NCBI RefSeq assembly: GCF_001426885.1
Contig: NZ_LMFP01000025.1
Span: 1 to 53,203, forward strand
Source of the DNA: Pelomonas sp. Root1444
GTDB lineage: Bacteria; Pseudomonadota; Gammaproteobacteria; Burkholderiales; Burkholderiaceae_C
Length of the DNA stretch: 53,203 bases
Direction: 5' to 3'
Positions 40,632-50,070 of the stretch are shown here, in pieces. Position 1 is the first letter of the stretch. Every line of letters begins with the position of its first letter. A program made the position numbers and the translations under genes. Below the pieces are notes generated by a model. It saw nothing but the letters and a program-made list of their open reading frames with translations. It had not been told where the DNA came from and did not search any database.

Positions 40632-41789
40632 ATGAAACGTCTGCTAGCTTCCTTCTTCACTGCCATCTTCGTCACGTTCGGGCTGACCGCCCAGGCCCAG
40701 GCGCCGCAACCCCCCGAGATCGCCGCGCGCAACTACGTGCTGGTCGACCTGACCAGCCACAAGACACTCGCCGAGCGCGAGGCGGACGTGCCGCAGGAGC
40801 CGGCGTCACTGACCAAGCTGATGACGGCCTACGTCGTCTTCGGCGCGCTGCGGGACAAGAAGCTGACGCTGGAGCAGACCGTGACCGTGTCCAAGCGCGC
40901 CTGGGACGAGCGCAAGGGCGAACCCTCGCTGATGTTCATCGACACGACGATGACGCCCAAGGTCGATGAGCTGCTGCGCGGCCTCATCATCCAAAGCGGC
41001 AACGACGCGGCCGTGGCACTGGCTGAAAGCGTCGGCGGCAGCGTGGAGGGTTTCGTGCAGCTGATGAATCGCCAGGCGCAGGCCTGGGGCCTGAAGAACA
41101 CCGAGTTCCGCAACGTGACCGGCATGTCCGAGCCGGGCCACAAGGCCAGCGCGCGCGACATCGCCACCATCGCCGCGCACATCATCACGGACTTCCCCGA
41201 GTACTACGCCTACTACTCGCAACGCGACTACACCTTCAACAAGATCCGGCAGGACAACCGCAACCTGCTGCTGCGCCGCGACCCGACCGTGGACGGCATG
41301 AAGACCGGCTACACCGAGGCCGCCGGCTATTGCCTGGTGGCGAGCGCCAACCGCGACTTCCCCAACGGCAAGCGCCGCCTGCTGTCCGTCGTCATGGGCA
41401 CCAGTTCCAAGGAGGCCCGTGCGAGCGAAAGCCAGAAGCTGCTGAACTGGGGCTACACGGCCTTCGACGCGGTCAAGGTCTTCGACGCCGGCAAGGCGAT
41501 CGCGACCGTGCCGGTCTGGAAGGGCGAGGCCAAGGAGGTCCAGCTGGGCGCTGCCGACGCAGTCTATGTCGCCGTGCCGCGCGGTGACGGCACCAAGCTG
41601 CAGACCCAGGTCGAGCGCACCGACCCGCTGGTCGCGCCTCTGAACAAGGGCCAGCGCGTCGGCACGCTGCGCGTGACGACGACCGCCGGTGCGCCGGTGG
41701 CCGAGGTGCCGCTGATCGTGCAGGAGGCTGTGCCGGTGGCCGGCCTCTTCGGCCGCGCCTTCGACTCCATCCGCCTGTGGATCAAGTGA
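40632..41789 (+). CDS. dacA: D-alanyl-D-alanine carboxypeptidase (PBP5/6 family)
   Basis: A 385-residue precursor with a signal peptide (cleavage near QAQA, about residue 24). The three penicillin-binding motifs are SLTK (Ser59-Lys62), SGN (122-124) and KTG (224-226). The C-terminal beta domain (about 285-370) and an amphipathic end, LFGRAFDSIRLWIK, anchor it on the periplasmic membrane face. It trims the fifth D-Ala from peptidoglycan stems. It precedes ybeD, as in many proteobacteria. Confidence 0.93.
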   Translation: MKRLLASFFTAIFVTFGLTAQAQAPQPPEIAARNYVLVDLTSHKTLAEREADVPQEPASLTKLMTAYVVFGALRDKKLTLEQTVTVSKRAWDERKGEPSLMFIDTTMTPKVDELLRGLIIQSGNDAAVALAESVGGSVEGFVQLMNRQAQAWGLKNTEFRNVTGMSEPGHKASARDIATIAAHIITDFPEYYAYYSQRDYTFNKIRQDNRNLLLRRDPTVDGMKTGYTEAAGYCLVASANRDFPNGKRRLLSVVMGTSSKEARASESQKLLNWGYTAFDAVKVFDAGKAIATVPVWKGEAKEVQLGAADAVYVAVPRGDGTKLQTQVERTDPLVAPLNKGQRVGTLRVTTTAGAPVAEVPLIVQEAVPVAGLFGRAFDSIRLWIK

Positions 41790-41802
41790 ACGAGGCACCG
41801 TG

Positions 41803-42087
41803 ATGAATCTGCCACCCGACATCCCGCCCGAGCAGTCCCTGATCGAGTACCCGTCCCAGTTCCCGATCAAGGTGATGGGTGCTCACGTCGACGGCTTCGT
41901 CGAGGCCATCGCCCACGTGGCCAGGCAGTTCGACCCCGGCTTCGATGCCGCGACCATCGAACAGCGCCCCAGCAAGGGCGGCAACTACCTGGGCCTGACG
42001 ATCACCATCACGGCCACAAGCCGCGAGCAGCTCGACGAGATCTACCGGACGTTGACCACGCACCCGATGGTCAAGGTCGTCCTTTGA
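41803..42087 (+). CDS. ybeD: YbeD family (DUF493) protein
   Basis: A 94-residue protein: SLIEYPSQFPIKVMGAHVDGFVEAIAHVARQFDPGF and RPSKGGNYLGLTITITATSREQLDEIYRTLTTHPMVKVVL match DUF493, an ACT-like small fold often encoded next to lipB and thought to act in lipoate regulation. A GTG one codon earlier is possible. Its usual neighbour lipB is displaced by about 1 kb of inserted DNA. Confidence 0.92.
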   Translation: MNLPPDIPPEQSLIEYPSQFPIKVMGAHVDGFVEAIAHVARQFDPGFDAATIEQRPSKGGNYLGLTITITATSREQLDEIYRTLTTHPMVKVVL

Positions 42088-42098
42088 TGCATTGAGCC

Positions 42099-42431
42099 TT
42101 GACGGTGCCGCTGGAGGTCACCGCGCTGGACATCCAGCGTTCTCGTCGACCAGCAGTTGCGCGTGGGAAGCGACCGGGGGATCGGCTCACCGTCCCGCAA
42201 GCTCTGGCGGCGATGCGCCGGACGTTGAGCGCGCCTGGACAGGCGGTGCGGCTCGTGGGTTTGTCGGGCACAGGCAAGACGCGGCTGGTGCAAGCTCTCG
42301 TCGAAGCAGCCCGGGTGGCGAGCCGTTGCCAAGCCATTTGGCCGTGCATGGCGGCATGGGCCCGTGCGCAACTGCGGTGGATCAGCGGACGCATGACCCA
42401 CTGGACGCACCCTGAACAGCGTTTCGAGTGA
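42099..42431 (+). pseudogene. Remnant of a P-loop (STAND-like) NTPase gene
   Basis: The plus-strand frame reads RLTVPQALAAMRRTLSAPG then VRLVGLSGTGKTRLVQALVEA, with a Walker A motif GLSGTGKT. This opening resembles large ATPases of the STAND/AVAST-like sort seen in accessory regions of Burkholderiales (from memory). After about 42310 the frame no longer reads sensibly, and over 1000 residues of such a protein are absent. No start signal is clear. It is a decayed leftover between ybeD and lipB. Confidence 0.55.
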
Positions 42432-43058
42432 TCAGCTTGCCGCGTCGGCGTCCTGCATCGCCTTGAGCTTGGCTTTGGCCGCCACGTCGCCGTTCTTGGC
42501 GGCCATGTCGTACCAGTAGCGCGCCAGGCGGTCGTCGGCCGCCACGCCGGTGCCGGTCTCGAACATCGCCGCGACGATGTACTGCGCGCCCACGTCGCCG
42601 GACTTGGCGGCTTCCAGGTACCAGCGGTGCGCCTGCGCCATGTCCTGTGTGCGGCCGCGGCCGAGGTAGTAGCAGGTGGCGATAGCCAGCGCGCCGTCGC
42701 CGCTGCCATGCTCGGCGGCGCGCTCGAACCAGCCGCAGGCCGCCTTGGGGTCGGGTTTGCGGTGGCGACCCTGCTCGATCATTTCGCCCAGCGCGTTTTC
42801 GGCCAGCGCATGCTGTTGGGCCGCCGCACGTTGCAGCCACCGCCAGGCCTGGGCGTCGCTGGCGCCCGGCAGCTCGCGGCGCAGGTTCATCATCGCGAGG
42901 TTGAATTGGCCGAGCGCCTCACCGCGCCGGGCGGACTCGGCAAAGCCCTGGGCCGCGGCCTTGAGGTCGCCGTTGTCGTAGGCGGTCAGCGCGTCGGACA
43001 GCGTGGCGGCGTGCGCGGCCGAGGCAACCAGCAACGCGGAGATCAGTGCAGTCTTCAT
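42432..43058 (-). CDS. Secreted Sel1-repeat protein
   Basis: A 208-residue precursor with signal peptide [18 protein letters not shown]. At least four Sel1-like repeats follow, with blocks [35 protein letters not shown] and [14 protein letters not shown], each ending in a W.xxAA-type helix ([49 protein letters not shown]). These alpha-helical repeats usually mediate protein contacts. It is encoded opposite to lipB and next to the NTPase remnant, which suggests it came in with the inserted DNA. Confidence 0.9.
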   Translation of the reverse strand: MKTALISALLVASAAHAATLSDALTAYDNGDLKAAAQGFAESARRGEALGQFNLAMMNLRRELPGASDAQAWRWLQRAAAQQHALAENALGEMIEQGRHRKPDPKAACGWFERAAEHGSGDGALAIATCYYLGRGRTQDMAQAHRWYLEAAKSGDVGAQYIVAAMFETGTGVAADDRLARYWYDMAAKNGDVAAKAKLKAMQDADAAS

Positions 43059-43114
43059 CGGGTCCAGTCGGCTCAGGTGGGCGAGGGCTTACAGCGCCTG
43101 CCTATGATGCCCGC

Positions 43115-43795
43115 ATGATCGTCAAGACCCTCGGGCGGGTCGATTACCTGCCCACGCTGGAGGCCATGCGCGCCTTCACGGCGGCGCGCGATGCAGACAC
43201 ACCGGACGAGCTCTGGCTCTGCGAGCACTCGCCCACCTTCACGCAAGGCATCGCCGGCAAGCCGGAGCACCTGCTGCTGCCCGGCGACATTCCCGTCGTG
43301 ACGACCGAGCGCGGCGGCCAGGTCACGTACCACGGCCCCGGCCAGGTGACGGCCTACCCGCTGGTCGACCTGCGGCGCCTGGGCATCTTCGTCAAGGAGT
43401 ACGTCTTCCGCCTGGAGACGGCCCTCATCCAGACGCTGGACAGCTACGGCGTGACCGGTCTGCGCGTGGCCAGCGCGCCAGGCATCTACGTGCGGCCGGC
43501 CGACCCCGGCAGCCATGCAGCGCTGAGCGGGCCGGTCGATCCGCACGACGCCTTCAAGGGCCTGGCCAAGGTGGCGGCGCTGGGCATCAAGGTCAGCCGG
43601 CACTGCACGTACCACGGCCTCGCGCTCAATGTCGCGATGGACCTGGAACCCTTCCAGCGCATCAATCCTTGCGGTTACGCAGGGCTTCAAACCACCAGCC
43701 TCGATAAACTCGGGGTTTTCACCGACTGGCCCACCGCGGCCGGCCGGCTCGCCGAGCGGCTCTCGGCACAGCTCTCGCCACAGCTCTCGCCATGA
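43115..43795 (+). CDS. lipB: Octanoyl-ACP:protein N-octanoyltransferase LipB
   Basis: A 226-residue enzyme. [46 protein letters not shown] ([11 protein letters not shown] signature) and [22 protein letters not shown] identify it; the catalytic Cys is in INPCGYAG and the Lys in LGIKVSR. It moves octanoate from ACP to lipoyl domains. The 3' end has a short duplicated segment ([10 protein letters not shown]). Its TGA overlaps the lipA ATG. Confidence 0.95.
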   Translation: MIVKTLGRVDYLPTLEAMRAFTAARDADTPDELWLCEHSPTFTQGIAGKPEHLLLPGDIPVVTTERGGQVTYHGPGQVTAYPLVDLRRLGIFVKEYVFRLETALIQTLDSYGVTGLRVASAPGIYVRPADPGSHAALSGPVDPHDAFKGLAKVAALGIKVSRHCTYHGLALNVAMDLEPFQRINPCGYAGLQTTSLDKLGVFTDWPTAAGRLAERLSAQLSPQLSP

Positions 43796-44757
43796 CCATG
43801 TCCGACACGACCTACGACCCGACGATCAAGCAAAAGGCCGAGGCCAAGACCTCCCGCATCCCGATCAAGATCGTGCCGGCCGAGGTGCTGAAGAAGCCGG
43901 ACTGGATCCGCGTGAAGGCCGGTTCGCCGACGACGCGCTTCTACGAGATCAAGCAGATCCTGCGCGAGCACAAGCTGCATACGGTCTGCGAAGAAGCCAG
44001 CTGCCCCAACATCGGCGAATGCTTCGGCAAGGGCACGGCCACCTTCATGATCATGGGCGACAAGTGCACGCGCCGCTGCCCGTTCTGCGACGTGGGCCAC
44101 GGCCGGCCGGACCCGCTGGACGTGGACGAGCCGCTGAACCTGGCCAAGACGATCGCGGCGCTCAAGCTCAAGTACGTCGTCATCACCAGCGTGGACCGCG
44201 ACGACCTGAAGGACGGCGGCGCCGGTCATTTCGCCGAGTGCATCACCAAGACGCGCGAGCTGTCGCCGACGACGCAGATCGAGGTGCTGGTGCCCGACTT
44301 TCGCGGCCGCGCCGACCGTGCACTCAACATCCTGAAGGCCGCGCCGCCGGACGTGATGAACCACAACCTGGAAACCGCGCCGCGCCTGTACAAGGAAGCG
44401 CGGCCGGGCTCGGACTACCAGTTCAGCCTGGACCTCCTGCGCCGTTTCAAGGAAGAAGTGCCGGGCGTGCCGACCAAGAGCGGCATCATGGTCGGCCTGG
44501 GCGAGACCGACGACGAGATCCGCCAGGTCATGCGCGACATGCGCGCGCACGACATCGACATGATCACCATCGGCCAGTACCTGGCGCCGTCAGGTCACCA
44601 CCTGCCGGTGCGCCGTTACGTGACGCCGGACATGTTCAAGCAGTTCGAGAAGGAAGCCTACGAGCTGGGCTTCACGCACGCCGCCGTCGGTGCGATGGTG
44701 CGCTCCAGCTACCACGCGGACGAGCAGGCGCACGCGGCGCTGAACCCGGTCGCTTAA
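43792..44757 (+). CDS. lipA: Lipoyl synthase (radical SAM)
   Basis: A 321-residue enzyme. The auxiliary cluster is bound by [12 protein letters not shown] and the radical SAM cluster by [28 protein letters not shown] and [19 protein letters not shown] are conserved, and [13 protein letters not shown] is typical; the conserved C-terminal RSSY is present (MVRSSYHAD). It inserts two sulfurs into octanoyl-lysine. Coupled to lipB by ATGA. The 3' end overlaps the convergent amidase-like gene by 4 bp. Confidence 0.97.
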   Translation: MTMSDTTYDPTIKQKAEAKTSRIPIKIVPAEVLKKPDWIRVKAGSPTTRFYEIKQILREHKLHTVCEEASCPNIGECFGKGTATFMIMGDKCTRRCPFCDVGHGRPDPLDVDEPLNLAKTIAALKLKYVVITSVDRDDLKDGGAGHFAECITKTRELSPTTQIEVLVPDFRGRADRALNILKAAPPDVMNHNLETAPRLYKEARPGSDYQFSLDLLRRFKEEVPGVPTKSGIMVGLGETDDEIRQVMRDMRAHDIDMITIGQYLAPSGHHLPVRRYVTPDMFKQFEKEAYELGFTHAAVGAMVRSSYHADEQAHAALNPVA

Positions 44758-45743
44758 CCGCCCAGCGCCGCCGGCCGGCCGGGGCGCGGCTGCGGCGCCA
44801 TCGGCGGCACCTGGGGCGACTCGTTCAGCCGCAGGAACTTGAAGCCGGCCAGCGCCGCCTTGTTCTGCCCCGCCTGGCGCGCATCGCGCTCGGCCATGCG
44901 GGCGATGAAAGCCTGCAGCGTTTCCTCGCGCACCTGCGGCTCGGCCGAGTGCAGCAGGCGCCGCGAGCCGTCCGCGCCGGTGACGATCAGCCCGACATGC
45001 GACGCGTAGTAGTTGCCGTTGCGGCCCGAGATCACGTTGACGAAATCGCCGTCCCGCAGCTGCGCCTCGATGGCGGCCACGTCCTGCTTGGCGACATAGA
45101 CATCGTCGTAAGGCTGCACCGGGATGTCGCGCTGGATCTTGAACTGCTTGAGCAGGAAGGCCTGGCGGTCGATGCGCTGGTGGTAGGGCTGCGTGGGCGC
45201 ACCGAGCGTGGCGGTCACATCCTGGACCAGCCAGCGGTTGGCGATGTTCCAGTCGGCCTCGGTGTAGTGGTTCCGTGTGGCCGTGCCGATGACGCCGTCG
45301 CGGTAGCGGATGCGCTGCAGCATCCAGAAGAATTCCTCCCAGGACGCGCTCAGCGCCATCGCATAGGTGTGCTCGACGAACACCACGCAGTCGCTCTTGG
45401 CCAGGTTGAACAGCGGCTGCGTGTCGTAGGTTTCGTACGGAAACTCGCCCAGCAGGAACAGCTCATAGGGCTGGCCGATGTTCTTGCGCGCCAGCGCCGC
45501 GATGCGCTGGCGCAGGTCGGGCTGGTCCAGCTGCTGCCAAGCGAGGAAACGGCCCAGCTCGGCGGGCTGCATCTCGTAGAGCGGCTTGTTGAGCAGGTTG
45601 CCCAACTGGGCGGCATCAAGGCCGACGCGGCTGGCAGCATCGAGCTGCACAGCGCTGGCCGGCACCTGCGGCGGTGCCGGCGGTTGGTGGGCGCAGGCCG
45701 TCAGCAGCAGCGCAACGGCCAGGGAACCGAGAGTCTTTTGCAT
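44754..45743 (-). CDS. DUF1460 (amidase-like) lipoprotein
   Basis: A 329-residue protein. The start at 45743 gives a lipoprotein signal with lipobox LLLTAC ([17 protein letters not shown]). [18 protein letters not shown] and [15 protein letters not shown] carry the catalytic Cys of the NlpC/P60-like DUF1460 fold, and the block [12 protein letters not shown] has the His. This family includes putative N-acetylmuramoyl-L-alanine amidases. Likely acts on cell-wall peptides at the inner face of the outer membrane. Confidence 0.85.
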   Translation of the reverse strand: MQKTLGSLAVALLLTACAHQPPAPPQVPASAVQLDAASRVGLDAAQLGNLLNKPLYEMQPAELGRFLAWQQLDQPDLRQRIAALARKNIGQPYELFLLGEFPYETYDTQPLFNLAKSDCVVFVEHTYAMALSASWEEFFWMLQRIRYRDGVIGTATRNHYTEADWNIANRWLVQDVTATLGAPTQPYHQRIDRQAFLLKQFKIQRDIPVQPYDDVYVAKQDVAAIEAQLRDGDFVNVISGRNGNYYASHVGLIVTGADGSRRLLHSAEPQVREETLQAFIARMAERDARQAGQNKAALAGFKFLRLNESPQVPPMAPQPRPGRPAALGG

Positions 45744-45821
45744 CGCACCAGTGTCAGCCAAGCTGCGGAGTCTTGGGCATGACACATCGTCGGCCGCCCA
45801 TAACGGGCGGGAAGAGGCCGT

Positions 45822-46310
45822 TCAGGCTTCGGCCAGCAACTGCTCGATGAGCCCGTGCAGCGCGGCGAAGTCCGGCTCGCCGACGTAGCGCTTGACGATC
45901 TCGCCGCGCTTGTTGATGAGGAAGGTCGTCGGCGTCATCTGCACCGGGCCGAAGGCCTGGGCGACGCTGCCGGTGTTGTCGATGGCCACGCCGAACGGCA
46001 GGCCGCGCGTCTCGGCAAACTTCGAAACGAAGGCGGGCGGGTCGTAGCTCATGGCCACCGCCAGCGTGTCGAGGCCGCGGGCCTTGAACTTCTGGTGCGT
46101 GGCGACGATCTGCGGCATCTCCTTCACGCAGGTCGCGCAGCTGGTGGCCCAGAAGTTCACCAACATGACCTTGCCGGCCCACTGCTGGGAGCTGGCCTTC
46201 TGGCCGTTCAGCAGCGTGTAGTCGACGGCCGGTGCGCGGTCGCGCGCGCAGCCGGTCAACGCCGCGCCGATCAGCACGAGGGCAGGGAGGAGGGTGCGGC
46301 GGGACAGCAT
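45822..46310 (-). CDS. TlpA-type thioredoxin-like lipoprotein
   Basis: About 162 residues. The signal has RRTLLPALVLIGAALTGC, a lipobox with Cys; Met at 46319 is an alternative start. The thioredoxin fold has VNFWATSCATCVKEMPQIV (CATC redox pair), AVAMSYDPPAFVSKFAE and the cis-Pro segment QMTPTTFLINKRGEIV. It should reduce disulfides in the periplasm, for instance for cytochrome c maturation. Downstream of the kinase-like gene by 22 bp, same strand. Confidence 0.9.
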   Translation of the reverse strand: MLSRRTLLPALVLIGAALTGCARDRAPAVDYTLLNGQKASSQQWAGKVMLVNFWATSCATCVKEMPQIVATHQKFKARGLDTLAVAMSYDPPAFVSKFAETRGLPFGVAIDNTGSVAQAFGPVQMTPTTFLINKRGEIVKRYVGEPDFAALHGLIEQLLAEA

Positions 46311-46332
46311 GGCCGCCATTCTAGGAAACTGT

Positions 46333-47481
46333 TCAATTCCTCTTCGCCAGCTCGAACATCAGCAGCGACGGCAGCGCGTCGGGCAGGTGGCGACGCGAGA
46401 TGCGGGCCACGCCGTCGCTGGTGGCGGTGGAAAGCTGGGTGCGGTGCTCGCCGTCGAACATTTCGACGAAGGCGAAGTCCGGCGCGTCGTGGCTGATGCC
46501 GGCGATCAGCTGCAGCAGCGCCTCGTTCATCAGCGCCGCGTCGAACAGCAGCACATGCGGCAGGCCTTCGCGGCAGAACTGTTCGGCCTCGGCCACGCTG
46601 CCGACCACGTCGACCAGCATGCCCATGTGGCGCACGGCCGCCTGCGCCTCGGCGCGCAGGTCGCGATTGGCCGCCAGGATCAGCAGTTGGCAACCGGCCA
46701 GCGGCCGCGAGTTGCCGCCCATGCGCTCCACCTCCGCCTCCAGCCGGCTGACGGTGCTGTCGGGCGGTGGGGCCTCGTCCGGTGCCAGCTGGTTGAACTC
46801 CAGCGTCAGCAGCGTGATGCCCGACTCCTGCTCGCGCAGCGGCAGGACGCCCAAGGTGATGGCGGTCTGCTCCAGCAGCCGCCAGGCGAGGGAGTCGAGG
46901 CCCGGTGACGTGCCGGCCGGCTCGGCGGCGTCGCCCAGCAGCTCCAGCGAGCGATGGGCGAAGCGGCAGCTCAGCCGCGCCTTCACGGGCCAGGGCGTCA
47001 GGTCCAGGCGCAGGTCGACGGAGGAATGCGTGTTGGCCAGCGCCCAGTCCATCAGCGCGTTCAGCAGCGCGAACAACAGGGCGCCATCGGCCCAGATCTC
47101 CACCGGCTTGAGCGACTGGCGCACCTGCACGCCACGCGCCTGGGTCTCGCGGCTGCGCTGGGCGAGCACGCTGCGCAGCATCTGCGTCAGGTGCTGGCGC
47201 TCGCGGTTCAGGCGCAGCCGGCCGGAGGCCAGGCGGGCGAGCTGCTGGCCCAGCATGCCGGCGGTGCGGGCGTCGTCCACGCTGCGGCGCAACAGGCGCA
47301 AGCCGCGGCGGTCGATCTGGCCGGTGGCGGCGAGGTTCTGGATCTGCTCCAGCGCCGCGCTCAGCGGCCCCGCGATCTCGGCGCCCAGCTGCTGGACGAT
47401 GTCGGCCCACTGCACCGGGCTCGGCTCAGACGTGACATCGTTGGCGGCGCTGACTGGCGCGGAGGAAGGCGGTGTGGACAT
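46333..47481 (-). CDS. Degenerate histidine-kinase/receiver-like protein
   Basis: A 382-residue soluble protein. QLGAEIAGPLSAALEQI at 31-47 aligns with the H-box (canonical SHEIRTPLNAI), but the His is Ala34. The ATPase region keeps the N-box shape LLNALMDWALANT and the GLxxLAWRLLEQ helix, but lacks the DxGxG box. The C-terminal 120 residues resemble a receiver (CQLLILAANRDLRAEAQAAV...LLFDAAL), with Asp314 in place, but the acidic pair after the first strand is missing. So it is probably a pseudokinase-pseudoreceiver acting by protein contact. No cognate partner is adjacent. Confidence 0.65.
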   Translation of the reverse strand: MSTPPSSAPVSAANDVTSEPSPVQWADIVQQLGAEIAGPLSAALEQIQNLAATGQIDRRGLRLLRRSVDDARTAGMLGQQLARLASGRLRLNRERQHLTQMLRSVLAQRSRETQARGVQVRQSLKPVEIWADGALLFALLNALMDWALANTHSSVDLRLDLTPWPVKARLSCRFAHRSLELLGDAAEPAGTSPGLDSLAWRLLEQTAITLGVLPLREQESGITLLTLEFNQLAPDEAPPPDSTVSRLEAEVERMGGNSRPLAGCQLLILAANRDLRAEAQAAVRHMGMLVDVVGSVAEAEQFCREGLPHVLLFDAALMNEALLQLIAGISHDAPDFAFVEMFDGEHRTQLSTATSDGVARISRRHLPDALPSLLMFELAKRN

Positions 47482-47621
47482 GACCCCGGGTGACGGTTCC
47501 CGCGCCGGATGGTTCTAGGTTGTTGGCCCGCCGCGGTATGAAAGCGCATGCTGAAGACAGGACGCCGCCGCCTCCATCCCCTGCCCGGGGGGAAACCCTG
47601 GGTTCAGGGGTGGGTTACTCC

Positions 47622-48869
47622 TCAGGCGATGACGCCCCCGGCACGCCAATTCGTGATTTCTTCCACGCTACAGCCGGCTTCGCGCAACAACTCGTCGCTG
47701 TGTTGGCCGAGCAGCGGTGGCGCAAGACGGTACTGCACCGGGGTGGCGGACAGCTTCATCGGACTGGCAACAAGGCGCAACGCCGGTGTCAGCGGGTGAT
47801 CCACGGCGACGACGGCGCCACGGGACCGGGCCTGCGGGTCATTCAATGCCTCGTCGATGCCGTTGATCGACCCGCAAGGCACCTTGGCCGCCTCCAGCGC
47901 AGCTAGCCATTCAGCGCGTGGCCGCTGGCGGATGACTTCTTCCAGCAGCGGGACGAGAACCTCCCGGTGACGCACTCGCTCCGAGTTCGTCGCGAAGCGC
48001 ACATCGGCCGCCCATGCCGGCCGGCCGGCCACATCGCAGAATTTGGCGAACTGTCGGTCGTTGCCGACGGCCAGGATCAGGTGGCCGTCGCTGGCCTCGA
48101 AGACCTGGTAGGGAACGATGTTCTGGTGCGCATTGCCCATGCGGCCTGGCACCTTGCCGCTGCACAAATAGTTGCTTCCCAGGTTGGCCAGCATCGCGAG
48201 CTGGGTGTCCAGCAGCGCCATGTCGATGACCTGGCCTTGGCCGGTGGCGTCGCGGTGGCGCAGCGCCGCCAGGATGGCGACCGTCGCGTACATGCCGGTG
48301 AACAGGTCGGCGACGGCCACGCCCACCTTCTGCGGGCCGCCGCCGGGCAGGTCATCGCGCTCGCCGGTCACGCTCATCAACCCGCCCATGCCCTGCACGG
48401 CGTAGTCATAGCCGGCACGCTCGGCGTAGGGGCCCGTCTGGCCGAAGCCGGTGATGGAGCAGATGACGAGGCCGGGATGCTCGGCCAGGAGGCTTTGCGC
48501 GTCCAGGCCGTAACGCGCCAGGTCGCCGACCTTGAAGTTCTCCACCAACACGTCCACCTGGCCGGCCAGCCGGCGCACGATGGCCTGGCCCTCAGAAGTG
48601 GCCAGGTCGACCGCCAGCGAGCGCTTGTTGCGGTTGGCGCCAAGGAAATAAGCCGCCTCGGTCGTGTCGCGGCCGTCGGCATCCTTCAGGTAAGGCGGGC
48701 CCCAGGCGCGCGTGTCGTCGCCGCTGCCGGGGCGCTCGATCTTGATGACGTCGGCGCCGAGGTCGGCCAGCGTCTGGGTGCACCATGGGCCGGCCAGCAC
48801 GCGCGACAGGTCCAGAACGCGCACGCCGGCCAACGCTTGCGGGGCTTGAGGGGAGGGCATCTCTTGCAT
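47622..48869 (-). CDS. CaiB/BaiF-family (class III) CoA transferase
   Basis: A 415-residue enzyme. ALAGVRVLDLSRVLAGPWCTQTLADLGADVIKIERPGSGDDTR is the family start, FLGANRNKRSLAVDLATSEGQ and VLVENFKVGDLARYGLD follow with the catalytic Asp likely in DLGADVIK or the later DLFTGMYA, and VPCGSINGIDEAL is typical. These enzymes swap CoA between acyl groups (for example formyl-CoA or succinyl-CoA hydroxymethylglutarate types). The substrate is not readable. Met at 48860 is also possible as a start. Confidence 0.92.
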   Translation of the reverse strand: MQEMPSPQAPQALAGVRVLDLSRVLAGPWCTQTLADLGADVIKIERPGSGDDTRAWGPPYLKDADGRDTTEAAYFLGANRNKRSLAVDLATSEGQAIVRRLAGQVDVLVENFKVGDLARYGLDAQSLLAEHPGLVICSITGFGQTGPYAERAGYDYAVQGMGGLMSVTGERDDLPGGGPQKVGVAVADLFTGMYATVAILAALRHRDATGQGQVIDMALLDTQLAMLANLGSNYLCSGKVPGRMGNAHQNIVPYQVFEASDGHLILAVGNDRQFAKFCDVAGRPAWAADVRFATNSERVRHREVLVPLLEEVIRQRPRAEWLAALEAAKVPCGSINGIDEALNDPQARSRGAVVAVDHPLTPALRLVASPMKLSATPVQYRLAPPLLGQHSDELLREAGCSVEEITNWRAGGVIA

Positions 48870-48907
48870 GGTGGAATTGTCGGGGGACCGCTGCCGATAA
48901 TTCGCCC

Positions 48908-49396
48908 ATGCGCCGCTCCCCCACCGCCGGATTTGCCCTAGTGCTGCTGCTCACGGCCTGCCAGCCGGCGTTGAACTGGCGCGAGTCGCGCCCGGCAGGT
49001 TCCGGCGCCGTGGCCCAGTTCCCCTGCAAGCCGGAGGTGGCGCAGCGGCAGGGCATGGGTCTGGCGCAGTGCGAGGCCGGCGGCAGCGGTTTTGCGCTGT
49101 CCTGGGCCGACACGCCGGACCCGACGCAGGCCGGTGCCGCCCTGAAGGCGATGGCGCAGGCACTGGCGGGCAAGCTGGGCCAACCGCTGCCGCCGCCCCA
49201 GCCGCTGCAGGTGCCCGGCATGACCCCGCTGCCGGAAGCCGCGCAGCACCGCCTCACCGGCGCCGCGGGCGTCACCCGCATCGCCGTGTTCGCGCATGGC
49301 GGGCGGGTCTACCAGGCCGTGATGACGGCGCCGCAGGACGACCCGGCGGCGTGGGATAGCTTCGTCACCGGGCTGCGCGTCGAGCCCGCCCGCTAA
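48908..49396 (+). CDS. Small lipoprotein of unknown function
   Basis: A 162-residue protein with signal and lipobox LLLTAC (FALVLLLTACQPALNWRE). The mature part is Pro/Ala/Gly-rich with two Cys (FPCKP, AQCEA) and a closing FVTGLRVEPAR. The opening NWRESRPAGSGAVAQFPCKP is a pattern of a conserved betaproteobacterial lipoprotein I cannot name. It lies 9 bp before the PTS EIIA gene, so may be co-transcribed. Confidence 0.7.
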   Translation: MRRSPTAGFALVLLLTACQPALNWRESRPAGSGAVAQFPCKPEVAQRQGMGLAQCEAGGSGFALSWADTPDPTQAGAALKAMAQALAGKLGQPLPPPQPLQVPGMTPLPEAAQHRLTGAAGVTRIAVFAHGGRVYQAVMTAPQDDPAAWDSFVTGLRVEPAR

Positions 49397-49405
49397 CATG
49401 CCCCT

Positions 49406-49804
49406 ATGCCCAATCTGCTCGTGATCGCCCACGCGCCGCTCGCCTCGGCGCTGCGGCAGGTGGCCGAACACACCTTCCCCGACTGCGCCCCGACGCTGAC
49501 CGTGCTCGACGTCCACCCCGGCATGTGCGCGGACGACGTCGAAACGGCCGCGCGGGCGCTGATGGAGAAGGCCGGCCAGCCGGAGTGGCTGGTGCTGACC
49601 GATGTGTTCGGCGCGACGCCCTGCAACGGCGCCCTGCGCCTGGCCGGCGAGCAGGTGCAGGTGCTCAGCGGTGTCAGCGTGCCCATGCTTTGGCGCACGC
49701 TCTGCTACGCCGGCCGGAATCCCCTGACCGAGCTGGCCCGGCGCGCCGTGCAGGGCGCGGTCAGCGGCGTCACCGCCACGCCTCCCTTGCCTCCCGACGA
49801 ATGA
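49406..49804 (+). CDS. PTS EIIA component, mannose type
   Basis: A 132-residue protein. LLVIAHAPLASAL has the phospho-His9, and LVLTDVFGATPCNGALRLAGEQVQVLSGVSVPML is the conserved core of the EIIA-Man fold. Betaproteobacteria often keep EIIA-HPr-EI without sugar EIIC, where they have regulatory roles. Its stop overlaps the HPr start (ATGA). Confidence 0.9.
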   Translation: MPNLLVIAHAPLASALRQVAEHTFPDCAPTLTVLDVHPGMCADDVETAARALMEKAGQPEWLVLTDVFGATPCNGALRLAGEQVQVLSGVSVPMLWRTLCYAGRNPLTELARRAVQGAVSGVTATPPLPPDE

Positions 49805-50070
49805 TCAAGTCCACCCTCACCATCAGCAACAAGCTGGGTCTTCACGCACGCGCCTCCGCCAAGCTGACCAAACTGGCCGGCAGCTTCAAGTGCGAGGTCT
49901 ACATGAGCCGCAACGGCCGGCGCGTGAACGCCAAGAGCATCATGGGCGTCATGATGCTGGCCGCCGGCATCGGCGCCAGCGTCGAACTGGAGACGGACGG
50001 CGAAGACGAGCAGGCCGCCCAGGACGCGATCACCGCCCTCGTCAACGACAAGTTCGGCGAAGGGCAGTGA
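49801..50070 (+). CDS. ptsH: HPr phosphocarrier protein
   Basis: An 89-residue protein. His15 in KLGLHARASAKL is the EI-phosphorylated site, and Ser46 in VNAKSIMGVMML is the regulatory serine position; no HPr kinase gene is in the window. It passes phosphate from EI to EIIA. Coupled to EIIA by an ATGA overlap and convergent, end to end, with the acyltransferase gene. Confidence 0.95.
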   Translation: MIKSTLTISNKLGLHARASAKLTKLAGSFKCEVYMSRNGRRVNAKSIMGVMMLAAGIGASVELETDGEDEQAAQDAITALVNDKFGEGQ

